A DNA stretch of 64,000 nucleotides, from NCBI GenBank assembly GCA_910585005.1, contig CAJUCN010000001.1, positions 186,001 to 250,000 of the forward strand. The letters run 5' to 3'. The position numbers and the translations under genes are program-made. The DNA is from an uncultured Lachnospiraceae bacterium (GTDB lineage Bacteria; Bacillota; Clostridia; Lachnospirales; Lachnospiraceae). Under the pieces are notes generated by a model, which did not search any database, was not told where the DNA came from, and was given only the letters and a program-made list of their open reading frames with translations. This document shows positions 1 to 8,136 of the stretch, piece by piece (position 1 is the first letter of the stretch; each line of letters opens with the position of its first letter).

Positions 1-145
1 CTCAAGTTTCATCCGTTTGGCTCTCACACTCCGCACATGATTCTCTATCGTCCCCATAATTCCGGCAGATCCAATCCCTGGAATCGGTAAGGCAGCAATC
101 CTTCTTCATTGTCTTGGTAATAGCAGTGTCAAAGCCTTTGCAGTT
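1..145 (-). pseudogene. ISLre2-family (UPF0236) transposase remnant
   Basis: Reading the minus strand leftward from about 106 gives a peptide with MGTIENHVRSV followed by AKRMK. This resembles the conserved C-terminal MGTMENHVWSVIARRMK stretch of ISLre2-family transposases as I recall it. A TGA stop at 107-109 interrupts the frame, and similar sequence seems to continue on its far side, so this looks decayed rather than active. The window starts inside the element, so its full length and inverted repeats cannot be judged. It lies at the outer edge of the glycan locus, where IS remnants are common. Positions 146-228 hold nothing I can recognise. Confidence 0.5.
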
Positions 146-228
146 ATACTAGTTTAAGTTTTTTGGAAAACGAAGTTCATGTCTATGAATAAAAGGATCT
201 ATTTAGGGAAAAGTATTAATTGCAACGA

Positions 229-1353
229 TTAACCTCCCACTTTTCCACAAATGCAGTTGAAATGAACAATATAATCGTAGATGTTCACATACCAATTCTT
301 AATTCTTAGGCAGCACTTCTTCTTGAAATTGTTTTCAAATATATCCTTATCCCATTCACAATACTCCTGCATCAGTTCCAGATTAAGTGGTGTTTTATAA
401 TATCCTTCCTGCTTACCTACGCATTTCATAATAATCCAGTATGCGGCTACTCTATCCCAAAATTTGTACATAAAAAAATGAAACTTTTTATTCAAATATT
501 TATACCAATAATACTCTGACATATACCCTTTAACCCAAACGGATTCTCCTTTTGCGCTGTCCTGCCCTCGCCACTGTCTATAACAATACAAGCCGTGAGA
601 GGACTCACAACGATAAGATCCCCATTTATTCGTGAATTTCCCCTGCATAATGAAATCTCCAATGCCAGTATCAACCTTGGGCATTCCACCAATTGCAATA
701 TACTTTTCTCTATCAATCAAAGCCCCTAACCAACTCGGAACATAGCCAATACATAAATATTGGCGCGGATAATGAACTACAGAATAATTTCCCACCTCCG
801 GTTGAACAAGATTTTCATATTCCTTATCCTCAACCTCATCGTAAAATATCTTTAACTGACAGCCCAAAAAGGAAATTTTCGGATATCTGTTTATAATATC
901 TGTCATTATCGCCAAATGATTTTTAACCAGCAAATCATCATCATGCAAAAAACACACCCATTTTGATCTGGCGTAACTAATCGCAGTATCCATTTTGTAA
1001 TTTGCTGAAACTTTATTTCTATAATAAATAACCTTATCATTATTTTTGTATAATTGCATTAAACGAGAAGTTTCCGTTTCCTGCTCCAACGGTGCAGCTT
1101 CATTATCGACTACCAGGATCTGATAGTCGGTAAAATTTTCCTGCCCAAGCGCACTCTCCAATGCTAGTTTAAGCAATTCAGGACGTTTATAAGTTGTAAT
1201 TATAACCGTAACCATAGGTTCTTTTTCCCAATATCCTCCATACACCAGCTCAGACTCTACCGCTCTTCCGTCAAAAAAAGTATCTTTGTCTTCCTTAAAA
1301 AAATCATAATCCTTGATTTGCATTTTGAACTCTTTAAGTTCTTTTAGTTCCAC
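229..1353 (-). CDS. glycosyltransferase family 2 protein
   Basis: Cytoplasmic or membrane-associated inverting sugar transferase of the GT-A fold, predicted to add one sugar to the lipid-linked repeat unit. The GT2 domain runs from about residue 47: VTVIITTYKRPELL is the nucleotide-binding start, a VVDN strand follows near 81, and HDDD at 137-140 is the metal/donor DXD-type motif. There is no transmembrane segment. The GTG start at 1353 is chosen because AAAGGAG sits nine bases upstream. It lies inside the end of the preceding methyltransferase frame (20-base overlap), suggesting translational coupling. This is the last gene of the leftmost operon. Donor and acceptor cannot be predicted. Confidence 0.85.
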   Translation of the reverse strand: MELKELKEFKMQIKDYDFFKEDKDTFFDGRAVESELVYGGYWEKEPMVTVIITTYKRPELLKLALESALGQENFTDYQILVVDNEAAPLEQETETSRLMQLYKNNDKVIYYRNKVSANYKMDTAISYARSKWVCFLHDDDLLVKNHLAIMTDIINRYPKISFLGCQLKIFYDEVEDKEYENLVQPEVGNYSVVHYPRQYLCIGYVPSWLGALIDREKYIAIGGMPKVDTGIGDFIMQGKFTNKWGSYRCESSHGLYCYRQWRGQDSAKGESVWVKGYMSEYYWYKYLNKKFHFFMYKFWDRVAAYWIIMKCVGKQEGYYKTPLNLELMQEYCEWDKDIFENNFKKKCCLRIKNWYVNIYDYIVHFNCICGKVGG

Positions 1354-2052
1354 AATCCAATTCTCCTTTTAAATTTATATATGAAACCTGCCTTCCATTA
1401 TAAAAAATACTTGATTGAATATCTTGCATATTATCTAACTCGTATTTTGCAGTATCATTCATTCTATCCAAGTACTTCTTCAACTTTAAGCCTGTAATTT
1501 CCCCATCCCACGAAAGAAATGTCATAATTTCTAAATCATCCGTTCTTTTTGTTGTATAAAACTTTGGTTTGTTATAATAAGTCAGCACCAAACGTAATTC
1601 CTTGCATCGTTTCAACATTTTATCTAAAAATAATTCGAGTCTCTGATCTACATCTGGAAAAATATCATTCGCTATAATAATATCGTATTTTTCTATATCT
1701 GCGTCGTACCAATCCCTTGACATCCATTGAATTTTATATTCCCGGGCAATTGATTTCAAATAATCATTTCCACCATGTGCCATAAAATCTAATAACGTAT
1801 ATTCACAATTTTGAGCAAGCACTTTCGTAAGTGATGTATACCCCCCCCAATATCCAATACACGCACCTCTTTTTTGTTTAATAAAATGTCACCATACACA
1901 TCCGCAAATATCATTCTTTTATTATCCATTTCCCGCAACCATTTGTTTGTTCTTATTTCCACTTCTTCCTGAACTGTATTTTCTTTTAACATTTTTAAAA
2001 TCCAATCATTTTGATTATATTCTGCTAAATCTGTCTGCGTATATGTTTTCAT
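1334..2052 (-). pseudogene. class I SAM methyltransferase, frameshifted at a poly-G tract
   Basis: Two overlapping frames (1789-2052 and 1334-1822) together encode about 239 residues of a SAM-dependent methyltransferase. The first frame reaches VLDIGGG, the SAM-binding motif I, then runs out of frame. The second continues with VLAQNCEYTLLDF, the expected next helix and strand. The break is a run of eight G on the coding strand (C at 1841-1848). Nine G would give VLDIGGGYTSLTKVLAQN and restore one protein. The start at 2052 has the strong site GGGAGGGAAAG and overlaps the upstream radical SAM gene by 38 bases. The break may be a reversible phase-variable OFF state, a fixed mutation or a homopolymer sequencing error. 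The likely substrate is a sugar of this glycan. Confidence 0.8.
1841..1848 (-). repeat. poly-G(8) tract that breaks a methyltransferase
   Basis: A run of eight C on the plus strand (G on the coding strand) lies exactly in the SAM-binding loop codons. One extra base restores the reading frame, so this is the position to examine for slipped-strand phase variation. Confidence 0.8.
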
Positions 2053-3265
2053 TCTTTCCCTCCCACTTTATTTGTTTTGCAACTTCCACGCGACGTGAGT
2101 TTGCCTCCTCTGAGCACCCCCCGCACACTCCGCAAAAAGTCGTATGCCCTAATTCCGAATAGCCTAACTCAAACTCTAATAACTCTTTCTTGCTGAACTG
2201 TTTGTTAAAATCAAAATAGTCATTTTCACTATCAGGAAATAAGCCTGCCGCAACTGCTGCAAAATTACTACAGCAAAAATATAACTTTCCTTTTGCAAAC
2301 TGCCTGCAAAACATTGCACATTTATGAAAGTGCCTCTGAATCTGTTTTTCACCTTCAAACTCAGGTTTATTATCAGGGAATCCCATGTCAAGCCATTGTT
2401 CACCCGTACGCTTAATATCAACCGCTACGCCATTATCCAAACAATATTTTTTCACCTCTTCTAGTTTACACCTATCCGGCACAGCAACCCTGTAATCACT
2501 AATATCAATTGTAACATGGTCTCTTTTACACATTTCCAAAATTTCTATTTTAGGAAAAATTGTTCCATTCGTACCAATTCGAATAGTGCCAATCTTTTCA
2601 CCATAATTTTCATATACATAATCTATATATTCAATTAAATATGGATATAAAAATCCCTCCCCTCCCAAAAGCTTTAATTTATATATGTAGTCCACATTCT
2701 TAAACAAAACATCAGCGTCCGACTTTAATTGCGCCAGGGATGTATGATACACGTTTTTAAAATATGGGATATATGAAATACATTTTTCGCATTTCAACGT
2801 ACAACATGATGTCAGGAAAACCTCCACCCTGTCAATCCTGATTACATCCCGGATATATACATCATATATCATTGAAAAGACTTCACCCTGAAAAAAGGTT
2901 TGATTTTCAATAAATCCTTTTTCGGCAAAACTATTTTTCAAATCGTCATATTCTTTTCTCTCCCTTGCAGTACATATGATTACAGCCTGCTTATCGGCAT
3001 AAATTATAGCTTCTTCCACTATCGGAACTAAATGTACCGAATCACCCCCCCCATTTTGATTTTGAACATCTTTGTGCCAAAAACCTAAAAGCTGATATCC
3101 CTCCTCCTTAAAATATCTTCCAGTCTTATTATAAAAACCGATAACCTCATTTTCACTCCCTATAATGTAAAAATGGTTTTGCTTTTTCAGCATAAATTCC
3201 GCATACATATCAAGTTCATGCCCTGCGTTGTTTTTCTTTGTATTTCTTATCGAATAGTTTCTCAT
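2015..3265 (-). CDS. radical SAM protein with N-terminal Rossmann-like module
   Basis: A 416-residue radical SAM enzyme. The iron-sulfur motif is C155-TLK-C159-EK-C162, the canonical CX3CX2C that binds the 4Fe-4S cluster and SAM. A C-terminal cysteine cluster, CGVCGGC near 383-389, suggests an auxiliary cluster like those of SPASM-type proteins. Residues 30-130 look like a degenerate form of the Rossmann-like module found in five other proteins of this operon (compare VIICTARERKEYDDL with the equivalent strand-helix in its neighbours). The reaction is unknown; sugar or aminoacyl-group chemistry is an inference from context. An eight-G tract at 3045-3052 lies in frame within the GGG codons at 72-74. 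The gene overlaps the methyltransferase downstream. Confidence 0.8.
   Translation of the reverse strand: MRNYSIRNTKKNNAGHELDMYAEFMLKKQNHFYIIGSENEVIGFYNKTGRYFKEEGYQLLGFWHKDVQNQNGGGDSVHLVPIVEEAIIYADKQAVIICTARERKEYDDLKNSFAEKGFIENQTFFQGEVFSMIYDVYIRDVIRIDRVEVFLTSCCTLKCEKCISYIPYFKNVYHTSLAQLKSDADVLFKNVDYIYKLKLLGGEGFLYPYLIEYIDYVYENYGEKIGTIRIGTNGTIFPKIEILEMCKRDHVTIDISDYRVAVPDRCKLEEVKKYCLDNGVAVDIKRTGEQWLDMGFPDNKPEFEGEKQIQRHFHKCAMFCRQFAKGKLYFCCSNFAAVAAGLFPDSENDYFDFNKQFSKKELLEFELGYSELGHTTFCGVCGGCSEEANSRRVEVAKQIKWEGKNENIYADRFSRI
3045..3052 (-). repeat. poly-G(8) tract, in frame
   Basis: Eight consecutive G on the coding strand of the radical SAM gene, read as part of three glycine codons. It is the same length as the tract at 1841-1848 but leaves this frame intact. 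Confidence 0.7.
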
Positions 3266-3310
3266 TTTTATAACCCAACTTTCTGTAAAATTTAAAATAT
3301 TAACTATCGC

Positions 3311-5182
3311 CTATATACTATCAACTATTGCCTGTGCCATACAAATCACCCGTTCATCCATACGATGCAAATCGCCAAACTTCCATCTTTTTTCCTCTAT
3401 CCAATATTCTTCTTTATGATCATCATCTTCCCATAATACCATTTTTCTATTTGAATCAATATTTTCAGAAGCATGCGTCAGTATCATATCTGCCGTATCA
3501 TACAGATATCCAAGTTCTTTTTGTGAAGTTTTTCTTCCGGATCTGGTCTCAGCATCCCTGATGTCGGAATAATCGGGAAAAATATATTTAATCTTTTTAT
3601 TTTTCACCCTCTGTCCACAAAAGTCACCATCTCTCGTAATTACAATCAATTCATTCTCAATTTGCTCTGCTAATAATTGTTCAAATCCTTTACTTCTTAT
3701 TCCTTCTTTTAAATACTGAAAACATCCTAAACAGACATCATGCCTGTCTGTCAATACTTTGTTTTTTTGAATATAATATTGCTCGCCTTCATCTTCTGGT
3801 TCAAATATAAATGAAACTTTATACCCCATATGATGCAGTACAATCCCTAATTCTGTTAAACCGTATTTTTTACTAGAAGCAAACGATTTCACTTTTGGCA
3901 CTATGATAAAATGCTTTTCTCTTTTCTCACGTTTCAACTCTAACTCTGCTTCTTTGTCAGCTCCAATTCCTTTCAATGCTCTGATTAAACTTTTTCTATA
4001 CTCTAAATCATCAGCATATGTCTCATAAATTAGGTGAGCAGTCAGCAATGCCTCATGATACTTCTCCAGTCCTGTTAGAGCAATAAACTTACAATACAGC
4101 AGTTTCTTTTCATCATCTTCTGTTGCATCATACATATTTAAACATATTTCACTAATCTCATTGATAACTTCTAAATCTTTCCTATCTTTGGATGCCACAT
4201 TTCTAACAATATTGTCAACCCTTTCTCGCCAATCTTGAACATTTTCCCTATTATTCGTTTTGTATAATCGTGCAAACTTCCGAATATCCCATTGGTCCAA
4301 CCGCTTCTTCTCATCTCGCCCTGTCAACATTCTCTTTACATGAAAATACCAAAATGGCTTACTCTTTATGTCGCCCTGATAAAATGTATATCTGCCCTTC
4401 TTCCCATTTAATTCATCAGCAAGTCGGCCAAAAGTAGAACTATTCGAAAGTACCCTGTGATCACAGAGTGTCAGGCAAATAAATTCCGCAATATCAGCAT
4501 CATCATATCCACAAAAATGAACGTAATATATAGAATCGTCTTTCCCCAATAAATTCTTTGCATAATCTATATCATCTGAAAATATACAGAAAATACAATC
4601 GCCCAAATGTTTTCTGCAATAAGCAATTGCCGCTTTGAAATAATCGCCCTCTATTTTTTCAGCCCAATCCGCCAGCAACATATCTCCACGTCTAATATGT
4701 ACCCCTACTGAAATTTTATTTTTTATTAGCTCCCGAAATCTTCGAACCTCCGATATTTCTACTCGCAGGGAAAATATTTCCCTTAAAGTTTCCCAATATT
4801 TTTCATAATACAATGAACGGTTAAAAAAATATCCGCACATGAAGACATTCGCGTTTTTTTTGAGTTCAGGTATCTTGTCCAAGCCCTTATATTCTATTGT
4901 TTCATATTGCCCATCTTCTGTAAAAATAGTCACTTGTTTCTTTATCGCTTCAGGTATACCATTTATGTTTACATGTCCCGCTTGCTCTGCATCTACTAAA
5001 AAATATGATATTTTTCTAGTGTCTGGAATGTTAAAGAAATCAAGCAAATAACCCCAAGGGGCAGTTCTGCATTCTGAAATATCTAAAACCAGTTCCTCCC
5101 CCAATTCTTCAGCTAATGCATAAGAAGATGCATACTCCATCATTTGATTTGCAAGCCCCGGACTTAAACGTGCAATTACCAT
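3311..5182 (-). CDS. GT11-type fucosyltransferase-like protein with long C-terminal extension
   Basis: The N-terminal ~290 residues match the GT11 alpha-1,2-fucosyltransferase pattern: LSPGLANQMMEYA at 6-18 resembles the family's GGLGNQMFQYA, and VHIRRGD (161-167) is the GDP-fucose-binding arginine motif. GT11 enzymes are usually about 290-300 residues, so this 623-residue protein is double length. Residues ~300-430 are helical and TPR-like (the pairs around CKFIALTGLEKYHEALLTAH). Residues ~430-623 start with KHFIIVPKVKSF and look like half of a GT-B glycosyltransferase. The start at 5182 has AAAGGAGG six bases upstream. It probably transfers fucose or a related 6-deoxyhexose; the role of the C-terminal domain is unknown. 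Confidence 0.75.
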   Translation of the reverse strand: MVIARLSPGLANQMMEYASSYALAEELGEELVLDISECRTAPWGYLLDFFNIPDTRKISYFLVDAEQAGHVNINGIPEAIKKQVTIFTEDGQYETIEYKGLDKIPELKKNANVFMCGYFFNRSLYYEKYWETLREIFSLRVEISEVRRFRELIKNKISVGVHIRRGDMLLADWAEKIEGDYFKAAIAYCRKHLGDCIFCIFSDDIDYAKNLLGKDDSIYYVHFCGYDDADIAEFICLTLCDHRVLSNSSTFGRLADELNGKKGRYTFYQGDIKSKPFWYFHVKRMLTGRDEKKRLDQWDIRKFARLYKTNNRENVQDWRERVDNIVRNVASKDRKDLEVINEISEICLNMYDATEDDEKKLLYCKFIALTGLEKYHEALLTAHLIYETYADDLEYRKSLIRALKGIGADKEAELELKREKREKHFIIVPKVKSFASSKKYGLTELGIVLHHMGYKVSFIFEPEDEGEQYYIQKNKVLTDRHDVCLGCFQYLKEGIRSKGFEQLLAEQIENELIVITRDGDFCGQRVKNKKIKYIFPDYSDIRDAETRSGRKTSQKELGYLYDTADMILTHASENIDSNRKMVLWEDDDHKEEYWIEEKRWKFGDLHRMDERVICMAQAIVDSI

Positions 5183-5194
5183 TCTCCGCCTCCT

Positions 5195-6274
5195 TTAATA
5201 ATACCGCGAAATGCTCTCGCAAACGTACGAAATCTGTTCATTCGTAAGCTTGCATGAAGATGGTAACCATAACCCTTTTTGAGCCACCATTTCGGTTACC
5301 GGAAAACTCATATCATAATCATATGCAGGTTCTGCATGAAGCGCTGGATAAAAAGGTCTTGTTCCTATGCCTTTGTCCTTTAAATACATCATTAATCCTT
5401 CTCTGTCTTCGCATAAAATATCATAAAACCAAGGCGCGGTCTGTTCATAATCAGTTGGTATCAGCTCAATACCCTTAATCCCTTCTAACTGCTTTTGATA
5501 TAACTTGCCCATTTCTTTCTTTCTAATAACCCTATCCGAAAGTTTCTTCATTTGTTCAATACCAACAATTGCCTGAATATCTGTAAATTTAAAATTCCAA
5601 CCCTTGGTTAAATAGTGGTCGCTTCCCCCTCCGGCTCTTCCAAAATCTCTTATATATCTTATTTTTTCATATAAGTCCTCATTGTTTGTAATTAATGCGC
5701 CTCCCTGTCCCGTTGTTATTATTTTAGGGGCACTGAAAGAAAAACTGCCAATATCACCATATGTTCCAATATGTTTTCCTCCATATGAACTTCCCAAAGA
5801 CTGTGCAGCATCTTCAATTAGATAAATTCCTTTGTTTTTACAAAATTGTACAAATTCATGTATATTGTCAGGATATCTACCATTAATACTTACAAGAATC
5901 ACGGCCCGCGTTTTATCAGTAACTGCCTCACACATACAGTTAAAGTCCATACATAAATTATCCCTGGAAATATCTACGAAAACTGCTTTAGCGCCAATTA
6001 GTTCTGCAGCATTAGGGGTTGCAACCATCGTATAGTCTGGAACAACGACCTCATCTCCAACTGTCACTCCACATGCCATTAACGCTACTGCTAATGATAT
6101 CGTTCCATTACACACCACCGAACAAAATTCTGCTCCGGTATACTCTGATATCCTCTGTTCAAACTCTCTTGTCTTTTTAAATTCTGTTACCCAACCTCCA
6201 GAATTCATATATTCAAATAATGCATCCCTTTCCTTTTCATCAAAAGCTGGCTCCATTTGATTTATAAATTCCAT
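5195..6274 (-). CDS. DegT/DnrJ/EryC1/StrS-family PLP aminotransferase
   Basis: A 359-residue PLP-dependent sugar aminotransferase that converts a keto group on a nucleotide sugar to an amine, with glutamate as usual donor. The internal-aldimine lysine is K184 in FSFSAPKIITTGQGGAL, preceded by the EDAAQSLGS aspartate motif that contacts the pyridine nitrogen. The SAPKIITTGQGG form is typical of perosamine- or Fdt-type 4- or 3-aminotransferases, but regiochemistry cannot be fixed by eye. A strong site (AAAGGAG) lies seven bases before the ATG. It is one of four DegT enzymes in the window. No dedicated 4,6-dehydratase is adjacent, so its keto substrate must come from elsewhere. Confidence 0.9.
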   Translation of the reverse strand: MEFINQMEPAFDEKERDALFEYMNSGGWVTEFKKTREFEQRISEYTGAEFCSVVCNGTISLAVALMACGVTVGDEVVVPDYTMVATPNAAELIGAKAVFVDISRDNLCMDFNCMCEAVTDKTRAVILVSINGRYPDNIHEFVQFCKNKGIYLIEDAAQSLGSSYGGKHIGTYGDIGSFSFSAPKIITTGQGGALITNNEDLYEKIRYIRDFGRAGGGSDHYLTKGWNFKFTDIQAIVGIEQMKKLSDRVIRKKEMGKLYQKQLEGIKGIELIPTDYEQTAPWFYDILCEDREGLMMYLKDKGIGTRPFYPALHAEPAYDYDMSFPVTEMVAQKGLWLPSSCKLTNEQISYVCESISRYY

Positions 6275-6296
6275 AATTATACTCCTTTCAACAACA

Positions 6297-7148
6297 CTAT
6301 TTTACCATTTCAACATTCTTTTTCCTGAAGCAAAATAACCCCATCTGGCTCGTCTCAGCATCATTATATTTCTTCAAATCACAATTAATAATTAATACTG
6401 GATCTTCCGTAAGATCTATCACGGAATATTCTTCTAAATGACAACTTTTAAATTCTTCAACAATGGTATTCGTATTAAAAACCCTTTGAGCATTAAAGCA
6501 CACTCTCTCCTTCCCTATTGGAAGTGAAATATAAATGTATCCTCCTGGTCTAACTACTCTTTGAATCGCATGAAAAGCTTTAAAGCAGCCTTCCGGATCA
6601 ATAGCATCTCCATACCGTCCAAGTCCAAAATGCTCCAATGAACACAGTGCAGACAGACTTTCAATAGAATTGTCTGCGATATTATTCAATTCCGTTGCAT
6701 CTGCCTGAATAAATTCAACCCCTGGTATTTTTTTATCTAAAGGTCTAATATCAATCAGAGTTGTAGGAATTTTTAATAACATTAAGTGCGATATGAATCC
6801 ATCAATTCTTGAACCAATATCAAAATGCCTGACAGGCATTTTTTCTGCAATTCTTAGCCCTCCCCATAAATCCTGCCAAAAATATCCCCCTGGATATCCA
6901 GCCTGTCCACGCCACTCTCCTAAAAACGGATATTCATATTCTTTTTTGAAAATGAAGTTCTCTCTCCTATTCATCTGGGAATAAATTTTCTTATCATTCT
7001 CATACTTCTTTTTATTCTCTATTTGAATTCTTATCTTTTCTCCTATCCGAGGCCGTTTTCCCCAAATCACATTTAACCTATATCTTATTTTTTCATTCCT
7101 AATTATAGGTTTCAATATCCTAACCAGTAAAATTTCCAATCGACTCAT
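6297..7148 (-). CDS. DUF268 methyltransferase-like protein
   Basis: Residues ~80-270 match DUF268: a short N-terminal WGGLRIAEKMPVRHFDIGSR, then a methyltransferase-like core with GVEFIQADATEL, SLEHFGLGRYGD and the RPGGYIYISLPIG strand. The fold resembles class I SAM methyltransferases, and homologs are common in glycan clusters, but I know of no proven reaction. I chose the ATG at 7148 (AGGAGATAAAGAAG upstream). Extending to 7175 would read into a fossil of the neighbouring gene. Its first ~50 residues are a near copy of the N-terminus of the FkbM protein at 7201-8085, showing that this end was acquired by duplication. Confidence 0.75.
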   Translation of the reverse strand: MSRLEILLVRILKPIIRNEKIRYRLNVIWGKRPRIGEKIRIQIENKKKYENDKKIYSQMNRRENFIFKKEYEYPFLGEWRGQAGYPGGYFWQDLWGGLRIAEKMPVRHFDIGSRIDGFISHLMLLKIPTTLIDIRPLDKKIPGVEFIQADATELNNIADNSIESLSALCSLEHFGLGRYGDAIDPEGCFKAFHAIQRVVRPGGYIYISLPIGKERVCFNAQRVFNTNTIVEEFKSCHLEEYSVIDLTEDPVLIINCDLKKYNDAETSQMGLFCFRKKNVEMVK

Positions 7149-7197
7149 CTTCTTTATCTCCTCTTCCCAAGTCAAACTTTACGGCCCCTAAAAGCTC
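7022..7197 (-). repeat. direct repeat copy A (start of DUF268 gene plus fossil gene tail)
   Basis: This ~175-base segment aligns with 7962-8136 at roughly three bases in four by eye. Besides the shared N-terminal coding part, it preserves in a second frame the last ~26 codons of the gene at 8057-8881: ELLGAVKFDLGRGDKEDESI, then GNFTG and a stop, against ELLKTVKFALGRGGKEDESI, then GKFTS and a stop. That gene's tail was therefore duplicated together with the beginning of the next gene. Confidence 0.8.
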
Positions 7198-7200
7198 AAA

Positions 7201-8085
7201 TTATCTCCAGGGTATTTCAAAACAATCCTTCTTAACAAAAATGTCATCTGTCGACATTCGTGCCAAATAGACATATCCTTTGTCATGAAGGAACTTTCTA
7301 ATTTTCATTTCAGTTTCGAAACCATCCTCATTTTCAATACTTAATATTTTTATTTTGTCTTTATCCCAATCTATACCGGTCAGTATTTCATATTCCATAC
7401 CTTCTACATCCAAAGACATATAATCTATATCATGCAAATTGTATTCCGCTAAAACATCGCAAAGTTTTCGCTGTTCTACCTCATATGTCTGTATCGTTTT
7501 CGCTTCATCATCATTAACAGTTTCGAGTTGATTTATCCCAACTTTTCTAGATAGGTAATCCTTTGCAGCTTCTTGAAAGAAGATAGTGCACTGTTTGTCA
7601 CCTAATGCAATTGGAAGGCATGTAACCGTTCTTTGTTCCTTCCATTTTGAACTGTATTTTTTCAGCGGTTCAAAAGCCAAGCCAGTCCATCCATTTCTTT
7701 CAAAGTAATATGTGTTATTAATTGCAATTGGGTCATTTCCGCCTATATCCAAATATACTCCATTGCTCTTCCTGTTTAGTAAGAAATCAACAAAGAAATC
7801 CTGTCCGCATTGACTGTAATAATCAGTATATCCAAACTCCCAATTATGATGTTTTCCATCAGCTCTCAAAACCTGAAAGGTATCTTCTAAATATGGCAGC
7901 AAAATCCCTTTATTCCCATTTACTTTCTTTTTTATTTTATAGTATTTTTTCAAAAGAATTTGGTTTCTTATCATTCCCCCCATCTGAGACCACTTTCTCC
8001 AAGTAAGATTTAGCCTATACCTTGTTCTCTCATTCCTGATGATAGGTTTCAAAATCTTAACTAGTAAACTTTCCAATCGACTCAT
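7201..8085 (-). CDS. FkbM-family methyltransferase
   Basis: A 294-residue SAM-dependent O-methyltransferase of the FkbM family. The core begins with SQCGQDFFVDFLL and GVYLDIGGNDPIAINNTYYF (SAM-binding loop), then WTGLAFEPL, and later DIDYMSLDVEGMEYEIL with the family's DVEG motif. FkbM enzymes in glycan clusters usually methylate sugar hydroxyls. The first ~50 residues (MSRLESLLVKILKPIIRNER) form a basic amphipathic leader shared almost word for word with the DUF268 protein downstream; it may serve membrane association, which is an inference. The gene is bracketed by ~175-base direct repeats. Its start overlaps the tail of the upstream gene (GAGGGGG upstream of ATG). Confidence 0.85.
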   Translation of the reverse strand: MSRLESLLVKILKPIIRNERTRYRLNLTWRKWSQMGGMIRNQILLKKYYKIKKKVNGNKGILLPYLEDTFQVLRADGKHHNWEFGYTDYYSQCGQDFFVDFLLNRKSNGVYLDIGGNDPIAINNTYYFERNGWTGLAFEPLKKYSSKWKEQRTVTCLPIALGDKQCTIFFQEAAKDYLSRKVGINQLETVNDDEAKTIQTYEVEQRKLCDVLAEYNLHDIDYMSLDVEGMEYEILTGIDWDKDKIKILSIENEDGFETEMKIRKFLHDKGYVYLARMSTDDIFVKKDCFEIPWR

Positions 8086-8136
8086 CTTCTTTTCCCCCTC
8101 TCCCTAAGGCAAATTTTACCGTCTTTAAAAGCTCAT
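7962..8136 (-). repeat. direct repeat copy B (start of FkbM gene plus tail of upstream gene)
   Basis: Partner of 7022-7197. It covers the first ~50 codons of the FkbM gene and the last ~26 codons of the upstream gene, where both frames are functional. Recombination between the copies would remove the FkbM coding region and join the upstream gene directly to the DUF268 gene. Confidence 0.8.
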
